The notes under the pieces: generated by a model | What the model saw: the letters and a program-made list of their open reading frames with translations, nothing else | Database searches by the model: none | Told to the model about the DNA's origin: nothing | Assembly (NCBI GenBank): GCA_036397555.1 | Contig: DASWIS010000008.1 | Location: 815,924-879,923, forward strand | Length of the DNA: 64,000 nt | DNA from: Candidatus Zixiibacteriota bacterium | Lineage (GTDB): Bacteria > Zixibacteria > MSB-5A5 > WJJR01 | Reading direction: 5' to 3' | Made by a program: the position numbers and the translations under genes | Shown: positions 17,986 through 26,497 of the stretch, in pieces | Layout: each line of letters opens with the position of its first letter | How positions within the stretch are numbered: position 1 is the first letter of the stretch

Positions 17986-18390
17986 TTAGATGATCCCGTC
18001 GTCCACGTGACGAATGTGATCGAGACCCGAGGCGAAGACCGCCCTGACATGGTCGTCGTCGATGGAATAATAGGCCATCTTGCCCGCCCGTCGGAATTTG
18101 ACCAGCCGGGCCATCCGCAAAGTCCGCAGTTGATGCGAGACCGCCGATACCGTAGCCCCCAAGACTTGGGCCAGGTCGCAAACGCACAGTTCCGTTCGCG
18201 ACAAGGCGCGCAGGATTTTCACGCGCGTCGGATGCCCGAGGCAGGAAAAAATCGACGACAGTCGCTCCACTTCGGCGTCGTCAAGCTGACCGGCGCGCGC
18301 CTGAGACACCTTTTTCGGGTCGAACGACTCAATGGTACAGACGTCGAGTGTCCCGCTTGCCGCATCACGGGGTTTGCGTCCCGTCATCAT
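17986..18390 (-). CDS. ArsR/SmtB-family metal-sensing repressor
   Basis: About 134 residues. I chose the start at 18390 because GGAGG lies 5 nt upstream; an in-frame ATG at 18402 adds four residues. It is a winged-helix ArsR protein: LGHPTRVKILRAL, the recognition helix ATVSAVSHQLRTLRMARLVK and the wing RRAGKMAYYSI. Two metal-site signatures are visible: ELCVCDL in helix 3, as in CadC/ArsR, and a C-terminal DDDHVRAVFASGLDHIRH pattern matching the helix-5 zinc site of SmtB/CzrA. The N-terminal tail adds one more Cys (DVCTIESFD). It probably represses the adjacent permease until Zn, Cd or a similar metal binds. Confidence 0.9.
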   Translation of the reverse strand: MMTGRKPRDAASGTLDVCTIESFDPKKVSQARAGQLDDAEVERLSSIFSCLGHPTRVKILRALSRTELCVCDLAQVLGATVSAVSHQLRTLRMARLVKFRRAGKMAYYSIDDDHVRAVFASGLDHIRHVDDGII

Positions 18391-18494
18391 CGGTGCCTCC
18401 ATCCGTATCAGTCAGCATGCGCGCCGCTGTCGAGTCAATGAGACTATTACGTTTCAGGCGCGGTCTCAGACAGATTCGTGCATCCCGGCCCTGC

Positions 18495-18523
18495 TTGACT
18501 CCGTACAACTTTGGGCCTACAAT
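18495..18523 (+). promoter_or_regulatory. sigma70-type promoter of the S9 peptidase gene
   Basis: TTGACT, 17 bp, TACAAT: 5/6 matches in both boxes with ideal spacing. The predicted start is near 18530, and a strong GAGGAGGAG site precedes the ATG at 18567. Confidence 0.75.
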
Positions 18524-18566
18524 CGCCCCGTCAACCATGGGTCGCATCATTCTCTGAGGAGGAGCA

Positions 18567-20441
18567 ATGAGGAGTTTGATTGTATTTGTCAATGTCGTTG
18601 CCGCGATCGCCCTGTCGGCGGGCGCATCGTGGGGATACTTCGTCGATACGGCGTATGTTCCCGACATTGAAACGTTCATGCAGATCGGCGGCAACTCCTC
18701 GTTGCAGGTCTCACGCGACGGTTCGGTCCGTTGTTTCAGTTCCGCGATGTCCGGGGTCTCCCAGGCATACCGGCTCGATGCCAACGGCTGGCCGGTGCAG
18801 TTGACTTTCTTCACCGATGGCATCTCTTTCTATGCGTTGTCTCACGACGGCAAGTGGGCCATCGTCGGCGCCGCGGTCGGCGGATCGGAGCAGACCAATC
18901 TCTACCTGCTTGAAGTGGCGACCGGCCGGATCGAGCCGGTGACCGACTTAGACGATGTCCAGATCGCCAGCGTCCTGTGGTCCAATGACGACCGGCACAT
19001 CTACTACCGCTCCAACGAGGTCAACAAGAAGGACTTTCATGCCTACGAGATGAACCTGGCGACCCGAAAGGTGCGTCCGGTCTTCGTGCAGGAAGGGTAC
19101 AACGGCCCGTCGCTGATCACCCCCGATGATAAACGGCTGGTGACCTTTCGCTACAATTCGAATGTCGACAACGAACTCTACCTCGTGAACCTCGCCGATG
19201 GTTCGGTCGATCCGCTGACGCCGCACGAGGGCAACCAGATGTTCGAACCCGGCGGTTTCTCGGTTGATATGAATACGTTGTATATCGTCACCAACGCCAA
19301 CGACGACGGCATCATGCGGCGCGCGACACTGGATGTCGGCACCAAGCAGATCACGTTTCTCGATGCGGCATCGCCGTGGGAAGTCGAAGGGCTGACACTC
19401 TCCGACGACACCAAGACCCTGGCCTGGACGGTCAATGAGAAGGGGTACTCGCGTCTCAAGCTCTGGGATCTGACCGCCGACCGCGAACTGCCGTTGCCGC
19501 CGCTGGACGGTTTGATTTCCGGCGTCGACTTCGCGGGCAACGACGCGGTGAGTTTCACGTTTACCAGCGCGGCCAGGCCACCCGATTGCTGGATTTGGAA
19601 CCTCAGGACGCAAAAGCTTCAACAACTGACACAGGCAGTCAATGCCGGGATCGATGCGTCGATCTTTGTCGAGCCGGAGTTGGTGACCTTCCCCAGTTTC
19701 GATGGGTTGGAGATCAGCGCGTTTCTCTTCATGCCTCCCGGCGCGAAGAAGGGCGACCGCGTGCCCTTCATCGTCCACTGCCATGGCGGCCCCGAATCGC
19801 AGTTTCGGCCGACGTTCATCCGCAACTTCCAGTATTTCGCGCTCAACGGATTCGGGCTTCTCGCGGTCAATCCGCGCGGTTCATCGGGATACGGGCGTGA
19901 GTTCCAGGATATGGACAACTACAAGGACCGGCACAAGTCGGTGAAGGATTATGAATTCGCCACCCGGTGGATTGTCGAGCAGGGGTACGCCCATCCCGAC
20001 AAGGTCGGCGTGTCCGGGGGCTCGTACGGCGGCTACATGACCTTGGCCTGCCTGACGACCAATCCCGAGCTGTACGCGGCCGGAGTCGACTTAGTCGGCA
20101 TCGCCAATTTTTACACGTTTCTGAAGAACACCGCCGATTACCGGCGCGGCCTGCGGGAGTCCGAGTACGGTCCCATGAGCGACAGCGCGTTCCTGATGGA
20201 GATCTCGCCCGTGTCGCACGTCGACAGAATCGCCGCGCCGTTGTTCATCATCCACGGTGAAAACGATCCGCGCGTGCCGGTGGGCGAAGCACGCCAGATG
20301 GCGGCGGCGATCGCCCAGCGCGGCGGGATTGTCGACACCTTGATTTTTCCCGATGAGGGGCATGGGGTCGCCAAACGCGAAAACATTCTGGTGGCCTACC
20401 GGCGGATCGTGGATTTCTTCAGGCAGCACCTGACCAATTGA
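18567..20441 (+). CDS. secreted S9-family prolyl oligopeptidase-like peptidase
   Basis: 624 residues. A signal peptide covers about 1-23 (MRSLIVFVNVVAAIALSAGA). A beta-propeller of WD/TolB-like repeats follows (about 40-370; SNDDRHIYYRS, SPWEVEGLTLSDDTKTLAWT). The C-terminal alpha/beta-hydrolase domain has the HCHGGPESQF oxyanion segment, the nucleophile GVSGGSYGGY (Ser about 485), the Asp in HGENDPRVPVG (about 565) and the His in DEGHGV (about 598). The DPP/acylaminoacyl-peptidase architecture suggests periplasmic or exported cleavage of peptides after Pro or removal of acylated residues; specificity cannot be read from sequence. It has its own promoter and is monocistronic, followed by tRNA-Thr. 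Confidence 0.93.
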   Translation: MRSLIVFVNVVAAIALSAGASWGYFVDTAYVPDIETFMQIGGNSSLQVSRDGSVRCFSSAMSGVSQAYRLDANGWPVQLTFFTDGISFYALSHDGKWAIVGAAVGGSEQTNLYLLEVATGRIEPVTDLDDVQIASVLWSNDDRHIYYRSNEVNKKDFHAYEMNLATRKVRPVFVQEGYNGPSLITPDDKRLVTFRYNSNVDNELYLVNLADGSVDPLTPHEGNQMFEPGGFSVDMNTLYIVTNANDDGIMRRATLDVGTKQITFLDAASPWEVEGLTLSDDTKTLAWTVNEKGYSRLKLWDLTADRELPLPPLDGLISGVDFAGNDAVSFTFTSAARPPDCWIWNLRTQKLQQLTQAVNAGIDASIFVEPELVTFPSFDGLEISAFLFMPPGAKKGDRVPFIVHCHGGPESQFRPTFIRNFQYFALNGFGLLAVNPRGSSGYGREFQDMDNYKDRHKSVKDYEFATRWIVEQGYAHPDKVGVSGGSYGGYMTLACLTTNPELYAAGVDLVGIANFYTFLKNTADYRRGLRESEYGPMSDSAFLMEISPVSHVDRIAAPLFIIHGENDPRVPVGEARQMAAAIAQRGGIVDTLIFPDEGHGVAKRENILVAYRRIVDFFRQHLTN

Positions 20442-20471
20442 CGGACGATCGCGAGACGCGATTCGTGTCAG

Positions 20472-20544
20472 GCCGGCGTAACTCAGATGGTAGAGTAGCT
20501 GATTTGTAATCAGCCTGTCGGGGGTTCGATTCCCTTCGCCGGCT
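20472..20544 (+). tRNA. tRNA-Thr (TGT)
   Basis: A complete cloverleaf: acceptor stem GCCGGCG/CGCCGGC, D-arm with AGATGGTAGAGT, anticodon stem GCTGA/TCAGC with loop TTTGTAA (anticodon TGT), T-arm GGGGGTTCGATTCCCTT and discriminator T. CCA is not encoded. Confidence 0.95.
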
Positions 20545-20590
20545 TCGATATCGTCGGGTGTCGGACAGCACGGCCGCCACGACAAACTCG

Positions 20591-20619
20591 TTGACCAACG
20601 CTGCGTACGGGTTTAGATA
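20591..20619 (+). promoter_or_regulatory. sigma70-type promoter of tRNA-Tyr
   Basis: TTGACC, 17 bp, TAGATA, about 45 bp before the tRNA. A GC-rich hairpin (CCCGCGCC-GGCGCGGG region near 20634-20650) lies between. Confidence 0.6.
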
Positions 20620-20665
20620 CACGCCCTGTCCGCCCGCGCCCGGCGCGGGAGGTCGACCCGGTGAC

Positions 20666-20751
<86 letters not shown>

Positions 20752-20844
20752 TTCCCGAAGCAAGCGACCCGGTTCCCCCATGAATCATCGCAATCGAACA
20801 GGTGTGCCGTCGTTATGAGCACACACCAAGGAGAACGATCTCCC

Positions 20845-22770
20845 ATGAAGAAGGACCCTGCACCACGCAGGCGGACCCTCGGCCCGGTCTCTGATCTGGA
20901 ACGCCATCTGCCGACAGACTGGTGGCGTCATCTGTTCAACTCGGTCTACCTGAAGACCGACGGCGATGTCATCGAAAACCGTGACAACACGCGGCGCGAA
21001 GTCGAAATCGTCATTCGCGTGGCCGATCTCGACAGGGATTCCCGTATCCTCGATCTGTGTTGCGGACAGGGACGGCACTCCATCGAATTGGCGCGCCGAG
21101 GATTCCATCACGTCACCGGCGTCGACCGTTCACGCTATCTGATCCGCCTGGCCCGCAAGCGCGCGCGGTCGGAGCGGCTCGATGTCCGCTTTCACGAAGG
21201 CGATGCGCGCAAATACCGGACACAGGGGGAGCCGTACCATTGCGTCGCGCTGCTGGGCAATTCGTTCGGCTATTTCGACATGGAAAGCGACGATGCGGCG
21301 GTGCTGGAGAGCGTGCGACGCGCCGCCGTTTCCAACGGCAGTCTCGTGCTCGACTTGGCCGACGGCGACTGGGTGCGCGCACACTATCAACCGCGTTCGT
21401 GGGAATGGATCGACGAGAATCATCTGGTGTGCCGCGAACGGTCCATCTCCCGCGATGGCGACCGGCTGATCGCGCGCGAGGTGGTCGTGCATGCCGAGCG
21501 CGGCATGATCGCCGATCAGTTCTACGCGGAACGGCTCTACTCCGAGGAGCGGATCACCGCGCTCCTGCGCGCCAACGGTTTCGGCGACATTCGCAACCAC
21601 GGGCCGGTCGCGGCCGAATCGACTCGCGGGCAGGACCTGGGGATGATGGAGCACCGCCTCATCCTGACCGCCCGCACGCCGCGCCGTGTCGCCATCCCAC
21701 GCCCCGAAGTCGGTGAAAGACGGTCCGTCACTGTGATCATGGGCGATCCCCGGCTGCCCGATGAAGTCAAGCTGGAAGAGAAGTTCAATGCCGAAGACAT
21801 GGACACGATCGATCGGCTCAAGCGGGCGCTGGCGGAATTGGATGAGTATGAGTTCACCTATCTCGACGATCACGAGACTCTCATCAGCGATCTGCGCCAT
21901 GAACCGCCGGAATTCGTTCTGAATCTCTGCGACGAGGGATTCGGCAACGATCCGCTGTGCGAACTGCACGTGCCCGCCATCCTCGAATTGCTCGGCATCC
22001 CCTACACCGGAGCCGGCCCGGGGTGCCTGGGATTGTGTTATGACAAAGGACTGGTGCGCACGATCGCCGCTTCCGAAGATATTCCCGTCCCGCTGGAATC
22101 GTACTGCGGCCCCGATGACACCTCCGCCACGTTGCCGTCGACATTTCCCGCGCTGGTCAAGCCCAACCTCGGTGACAGCAGCATGGGCATTACGCAGCAC
22201 GCCGTCGTGAACGACTCCGGCGAGTTGTTCGAGTATTTCACCTGGTTGCGGGAGAAGTACGGACGCAAGGCGGTGCTCGTGCAGGAGTACCTGACCGGCC
22301 CGGAATACACCGTCGCCATCATCGGCAACCCCGGACGGTCCATTCGGACTCTGCCGGTGCTCGAGGTTGATTATTCGGGTTTGAATCCCGGCTTGCCCCG
22401 GATTCTGTCCTACGAATCCAAATGGGATCCCCATTCTCCCTATTGGACACAGATCAAATTCAAAGAGGCCGATGCCGACGCTGAGACCGAACGGCGCCTG
22501 ATCGATTACTCCAACATACTGTTCGAGCGCCTCTCCTGCCGTGATTATGCTCGTTTTGACTTTCGCTGCGACGACGAGGGCACTCCGAAGTTGCTGGAGG
22601 TCAATCCCAATCCGGGATGGTGCTGGGATGGCAAGCTGAACATCATGGCCGAAATGGGCGGCCTGCGATACGCCGAGTTGTTACGGCTCATTATCGAGGC
22701 GGCGCACGAACGCAACGGTCTGCGCCCGGCACGGGTGCATGAAGCCGAACCGGCGCCGAGCTACGGTTAA
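20845..22770 (+). CDS. fusion: SAM-dependent methyltransferase + ATP-grasp (D-Ala-D-Ala ligase-like)
   Basis: About 641 residues from the ATG at 20845 (AAGGAG upstream); an in-frame ATG at 20815 is possible, and earlier codons would run into tRNA-Tyr. Residues about 25-280 form a class I methyltransferase with motif I RILDLCCGQGRHSIELARRG, acidic GVDRSRYL and post-motif SLVLDLADGDW. Residues about 294-625 form a D-Ala-D-Ala ligase-type ATP-grasp: PEFVLNLCDEG, GIPYTGAGPGCLGLCYDK, ALVKPNLGDSSMGI, VLVQEYLTGPEYTVA, YARFDFRCDDEG and LEVNPNPGW (Mg site). A separate canonical ddl is at 43145, so this protein is unlikely to be the essential peptidoglycan ligase. It may ligate and methylate a small peptide or amino acid; the product is unknown. 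Confidence 0.85.
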   Translation: MKKDPAPRRRTLGPVSDLERHLPTDWWRHLFNSVYLKTDGDVIENRDNTRREVEIVIRVADLDRDSRILDLCCGQGRHSIELARRGFHHVTGVDRSRYLIRLARKRARSERLDVRFHEGDARKYRTQGEPYHCVALLGNSFGYFDMESDDAAVLESVRRAAVSNGSLVLDLADGDWVRAHYQPRSWEWIDENHLVCRERSISRDGDRLIAREVVVHAERGMIADQFYAERLYSEERITALLRANGFGDIRNHGPVAAESTRGQDLGMMEHRLILTARTPRRVAIPRPEVGERRSVTVIMGDPRLPDEVKLEEKFNAEDMDTIDRLKRALAELDEYEFTYLDDHETLISDLRHEPPEFVLNLCDEGFGNDPLCELHVPAILELLGIPYTGAGPGCLGLCYDKGLVRTIAASEDIPVPLESYCGPDDTSATLPSTFPALVKPNLGDSSMGITQHAVVNDSGELFEYFTWLREKYGRKAVLVQEYLTGPEYTVAIIGNPGRSIRTLPVLEVDYSGLNPGLPRILSYESKWDPHSPYWTQIKFKEADADAETERRLIDYSNILFERLSCRDYARFDFRCDDEGTPKLLEVNPNPGWCWDGKLNIMAEMGGLRYAELLRLIIEAAHERNGLRPARVHEAEPAPSYG

Positions 22771-22779
22771 GTCGCGCTC

Positions 22780-23493
22780 ATGCCGATGACGGCGATCTCA
22801 GTGCGGCCGATGCATCCGGACAGGGCGACGCACATGACCCTGGAGACCACGCCCGACCGCGATCCGGCCGCCTTTGCGCGTGCGTTCCCCTGGCAATTCC
22901 GGTCACGTATCCCCGCCCGTATTCATCCGGCCGGCGCGTCCCTAAAACGGATCGACATTCTCGAAATCGGCCCGGGGCGCGGCGAATTCCTGCTGGCAGC
23001 GGCCCGATCGTATCCCGATTTGCGGTATCTGGGCATCGAGCTGGGACGGAGACGCTTCGACAAACTCAGGGCGCGGTGTGATCGGCTGGCGCTCGACAAC
23101 GTCGTGCTGATCCACGCCGATGCGCGTCTGGCCATCCCGCAGTTTGTTCCCGAATCGGCCGTCGCCCAGATTCATGTCCTGTTTCCCGATCCCTGGCCCA
23201 AACGACGGCATGCTTTTCTTCGTCTGTTGTCGATACAGTTTCTCCTGATGCTGCACACACGACTGCGTGCCGGGGGGGTGCTGGTCATGCGGACCGATGT
23301 GCGCCAGTACGCCGACTGGGTTGCCCGCAATACTGAAGCCGTTGCCGGTTTAACGCGGGACGACGGGCATTCAGCGTTGGATACACAGCTTGAGACGGAG
23401 GGCGCGACATCGCACTTCGAACGAAAGTGGCGTGCCGATGGCGCCCGGATTTTGCGCCTGTGCTGGCGCAAAGCCGCCGGGGACACGTCCTGA
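22780..23493 (+). CDS. trmB: tRNA (guanine46-N7)-methyltransferase TrmB
   Basis: 237 residues; ATGs at 22810 and 22834 would shorten the variable N-terminus and cannot be excluded. The Rossmann core shows the SAM-binding motif ILEIGPGRGEFLLAAA, then YLGIELGRRRFDK and VVLIHADARLAI. The highly characteristic catalytic block is VLFPDPWPKRRHAFLRL. The C-terminus shows VLVMRTDVRQYADWV. It methylates G46 of the tRNA variable loop. The stop overlaps the hemH start (TGATG), so the two are coupled. Confidence 0.94.
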   Translation: MPMTAISVRPMHPDRATHMTLETTPDRDPAAFARAFPWQFRSRIPARIHPAGASLKRIDILEIGPGRGEFLLAAARSYPDLRYLGIELGRRRFDKLRARCDRLALDNVVLIHADARLAIPQFVPESAVAQIHVLFPDPWPKRRHAFLRLLSIQFLLMLHTRLRAGGVLVMRTDVRQYADWVARNTEAVAGLTRDDGHSALDTQLETEGATSHFERKWRADGARILRLCWRKAAGDTS

Positions 23494-24545
23494 TGGCAGT
23501 ATCCGCATCCACCCGCCGACGCGGCGTGCTCATCGTCAATCTCGGTTCACCCGAATCGCCATCCCCAAAGGATGTCCGCCGCTACCTGCGTCAGTTCCTG
23601 ATGGACCCGCGCGTGCTGGACCTGCCGTATCACCAGCGCGCATTCCTCGTCTACGGTCTGATTCTCCCGCGTCACACGGCGAAGTCGGCGTCGCACTACC
23701 GCAGCATCTGGACCGACGACGGCTCCCCGCTGATCGTCCACAGCCGCAAGGCAGTCGCCGCACTCAGAGAACGGCTGACGATGCCGGTCGCCCTGGGAAT
23801 GCGCTACGGCCATCCGTCGATCCGTGAAGCCGTCGGCGAATTGCTGTCCGCGCCCGGAGAGCGAGTCGATGAAATCCTGCTGATCCCCGCGTATCCGCAA
23901 TACGCGATGTCCAGCTACGAGACAGCGTTGGTCGAAGCCCGAAGAGCACTCAGATTCAAGCGTCGCATCCGCTTGACCGTCATCCCGCCCTACTTCGAAG
24001 AAGACCGGTTCCTCGACTCACTGGTCGAGTCCGCCCGCCCGCATCTCAAAGAGGGATTCGATCATCTCCTGTTCAGTTATCACAATATCCCCGCACGACA
24101 CCTGCACAAAAGCGACACGACCGGTTCCCACTGTCTGAGGGACGATCGTTGCTGTCTGATCCAATCCGATACCTGGCGTACCTGCTATCGCCGGCAGGCC
24201 ATCCGCACCTCCGAATTGTTCGCGGCGCGGGCGGGAGTGCCGATTGAGCGCTGGTCGATTGCCTTTCAATCCCGATTCGGTTCTGACGAGTGGCTGACTC
24301 CCGAGACCGAACCGGAGATCATTCGCTTGGTCAACGACGGTGTCAAACGACTCACCGTGATCTGCCCCGGGTTTTCCGCCGATTGCCTGGAGACAATCGA
24401 GGAAATCGGGATCCACGGACGCCAAATGTTTCTCGATGCCGGCGGCGAGTCGTTCACGCTGATCCCATGTCTTAACGATCATCCCCGTTGGGTCCAGACC
24501 CTCGCGGATTGGTCGCAAGAGGACTGGCCGGACGCTCGCAAATAG
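23493..24545 (+). CDS. hemH: ferrochelatase
   Basis: 350 residues from the ATG that overlaps the trmB stop by one base. It inserts ferrous iron into a porphyrin (protoporphyrin IX or coproporphyrin III) as a terminal haem step. Conserved features are VLIVNLGSPESP, FLMDPRVLDLP, SPLIVHSRK and MRYGHPSI near the N-terminus, the catalytic His in LFSYHNIPARHL, and the second metal-site Glu in ICPGFSADCLETIEEI. A Cys cluster (SHCLRDDRCC) lies after the catalytic His, as in several Bacteroidetes-type ferrochelatases. No other haem gene is in the window. Confidence 0.95.
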   Translation: MAVSASTRRRGVLIVNLGSPESPSPKDVRRYLRQFLMDPRVLDLPYHQRAFLVYGLILPRHTAKSASHYRSIWTDDGSPLIVHSRKAVAALRERLTMPVALGMRYGHPSIREAVGELLSAPGERVDEILLIPAYPQYAMSSYETALVEARRALRFKRRIRLTVIPPYFEEDRFLDSLVESARPHLKEGFDHLLFSYHNIPARHLHKSDTTGSHCLRDDRCCLIQSDTWRTCYRRQAIRTSELFAARAGVPIERWSIAFQSRFGSDEWLTPETEPEIIRLVNDGVKRLTVICPGFSADCLETIEEIGIHGRQMFLDAGGESFTLIPCLNDHPRWVQTLADWSQEDWPDARK

Positions 24546-24575
24546 CGGTCGCATGTCGCTCCCATTGCCCACAAC

Positions 24576-25160
24576 GTGAGAAATACCTTGACTTTACGGG
24601 GTATTCCGCTACGTTTCGACGCCGTGGAATTGGAATTATCAGCACTCCCGGATGGCCAAACCGAGCAAGACCTTTCGGAGCCGTGGGAAGATGTTCTGCC
24701 CGAGGGAGATACCTATCGGTTCGACCGCCCGGTCCGGCTCCAGTTCATAGCATCCAAGACCCAGGACGAGGTCGTTGCCGATGGTGAGTGTGACTGCCAT
24801 GCCGTTTTGACCTGTGTCCGTTGTCTCGAGGAGACGGCAGTCGAGATCAGGCAGCCGTTTCGGGTCGTTGTTCACATCGTCGACGATGCGCAGTTCGAGG
24901 CAGACACGGGGGATGAAGATTTCTATCTTGTGCGTCGCAGCGATCCGGTCTGGAATCTGGGAGACCTGATCCGCGACCTGTTGCTGCTGAGCATCCCGGT
25001 CAAGCCGCTTTGCCGGACCGATTGCGCCGGAATTTGTCCTGAGTGCGGCGCGAACCGAAACACCGACCCGTGCAATTGCCGCGCACAGAGACCGGAGGGA
25101 CCGTTGGCCGATCTGGGACGCCTGATGGAAAAAGCGGGTGGACGGCAACCCGACGATTGA
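24576..25160 (+). CDS. yceD: YceD/DUF177 family protein
   Basis: 194 residues from a GTG. The family is encoded directly before rpmF in most bacteria and is linked to 23S rRNA accumulation and ribosome assembly. A first Cys pair (LTCVRCLE, about 85-91) and a second pair in CRTDCAGICPECGANRNTDP (about 147-166) match the family. The C-terminal ends DLGRLMEK. The position yceD-rpmF-plsX supports the assignment. Confidence 0.93.
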   Translation: MRNTLTLRGIPLRFDAVELELSALPDGQTEQDLSEPWEDVLPEGDTYRFDRPVRLQFIASKTQDEVVADGECDCHAVLTCVRCLEETAVEIRQPFRVVVHIVDDAQFEADTGDEDFYLVRRSDPVWNLGDLIRDLLLLSIPVKPLCRTDCAGICPECGANRNTDPCNCRAQRPEGPLADLGRLMEKAGGRQPDD

Positions 25161-25229
25161 TGCTGAAAGTAACGGTATTGCTGTAACGAGCAGGGTCTTT
25201 GGGGGTAATAAGAAAGCACAGGAGATCGC

Positions 25230-25412
25230 ATGCCATTACCGAAGAGACGTCACTCCAGAACGCGCGGGCTCAAGCGGCGCACGCACTGGAAGCTGCAGGT
25301 CCCGAACCTCGGGCCGTGTCCGCAATGCGGAACGATGCGTCAACCGCACATCGTTTGCCCGCACTGCGGCCATTACAACGGACGTTCAGTCATCAACGTT
25401 GACGCATCCTGA
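25230..25412 (+). CDS. rpmF: 50S ribosomal protein bL32
   Basis: 60 residues. The N-terminus MPLPKRRHSRTRGLKRRTHW is diagnostic. Two Cys pairs (CPQC and CPHC) form a zinc ribbon, the C+ form that needs zinc; no C- paralogue is visible here. It is located between yceD and plsX as usual. Confidence 0.97.
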   Translation: MPLPKRRHSRTRGLKRRTHWKLQVPNLGPCPQCGTMRQPHIVCPHCGHYNGRSVINVDAS

Positions 25413-25453
25413 TCGATCGAGTACCGATCGACAGGACGCCTCGAGGACTCTCG

Positions 25454-26488
25454 GTGAAAAACTCCGAAACCATCGTAATTCTCGATGTTATGGGGGGTGA
25501 CCACGGCCCCCCCGAGTGTATCGCCGGAGCGGTGCAGGCGGTGACCGAAGCGCCGCACCCGATGCAAATCGTCCTCGTCGGTGACCAGGCGGCGATCGAG
25601 TCGGAACTGCGAAAGCACCACGTGCAGCGGGACCGGCTGGAGGTCGAGCATGCGACCGACTTCATTCGTATGGACGAGCAACCGACCGAGGTGATGCGGC
25701 GTCCCGACACATCCATCCGGGTCGCCATGCGCCTGTTGAAATCCGGCCGCGGTTCGTCGGTTGTCTCGACCGGTAACACCGGCGCCGTCATGGCGGCGGG
25801 GCTTTTGGAACTCGGACGGCTCCCCGGCGTCTCACGTCCCGCCATCGCCAGTCTTTTCCCCACGGAGAAGGGTTCGACATTACTCCTGGATGTCGGCGCC
25901 AATCCTGTCTGCAAAGTGCAAAACCTGACCGAATTCGCGGTCATGGGCTCGGTCTATATCCAGGCGACGAAGAACAACGGTCGACCAACGGTCGGGCTGC
26001 TCTCGATCGGCGAGGAACCATCGAAAGGCACGGAGTTGACGATCAACGCGCACCAGGCGTTGTCGCAATCATCGCTCAATTTCATCGGGAATATCGAGGG
26101 ACGCGATATCCTGCGCGGACGCGCCGACGTCGTCGTCTGCGACGGATTCGTCGGCAACATCGTCCTGAAGTTTGCCGAATCGCTGCGCGGGTTCCTGGAG
26201 AATGCCGTCCGCGCACAGATCAGCAAAAACTACTTTTCGCATCTCGGCGCGATTTTGATGGGACCGTTCCTGCGACGGATGCGCAAGCGTTTCGATTATG
26301 CCGAGTACGGCGGCGCGCCGCTGCTGGGACTCAACGGCATGTGCCTGATCTGTCACGGATCGTCATCGGCGCTGGCCATCCGCAATGCGCTCTGGGCGGC
26401 CATGTCCGGCGCGGAGCACCATGTCAACGATCACATCGTCGCGGCACTGGCCGGAAGCGAACCCGCAGTCGCGGTGATGACCGCATAG
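25454..26488 (+). CDS. plsX: phosphate acyltransferase PlsX
   Basis: 344 residues from a GTG. It converts acyl-ACP to acyl-phosphate for phosphatidic acid synthesis and is a peripheral membrane enzyme. Family signatures are VILDVMGGDHGPPECIAGAV at the N-terminus, VVSTGNTGAVMAAGLLELGR (about 98-117), LLDVGANPVCK, SIGEEPSKGTEL, and VVCDGFVGNIVLKFAESL. It starts the core fatty-acid gene block; fabH follows after 9 bp. Confidence 0.97.
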   Translation: MKNSETIVILDVMGGDHGPPECIAGAVQAVTEAPHPMQIVLVGDQAAIESELRKHHVQRDRLEVEHATDFIRMDEQPTEVMRRPDTSIRVAMRLLKSGRGSSVVSTGNTGAVMAAGLLELGRLPGVSRPAIASLFPTEKGSTLLLDVGANPVCKVQNLTEFAVMGSVYIQATKNNGRPTVGLLSIGEEPSKGTELTINAHQALSQSSLNFIGNIEGRDILRGRADVVVCDGFVGNIVLKFAESLRGFLENAVRAQISKNYFSHLGAILMGPFLRRMRKRFDYAEYGGAPLLGLNGMCLICHGSSSALAIRNALWAAMSGAEHHVNDHIVAALAGSEPAVAVMTA

Positions 26489-26497
26489 GGGGAGGGA

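Noticed and set aside
18131..18138. Further GCCGATAC box as a sigma28 promoter
   Set aside because: It lies inside the ArsR coding region; such 8-mers occur by chance in GC-rich DNA.
21130..22434. 434-codon - strand frame across the ATP-grasp fusion
   Set aside because: Shadow frame; the + strand product carries methyltransferase and ATP-grasp motifs.
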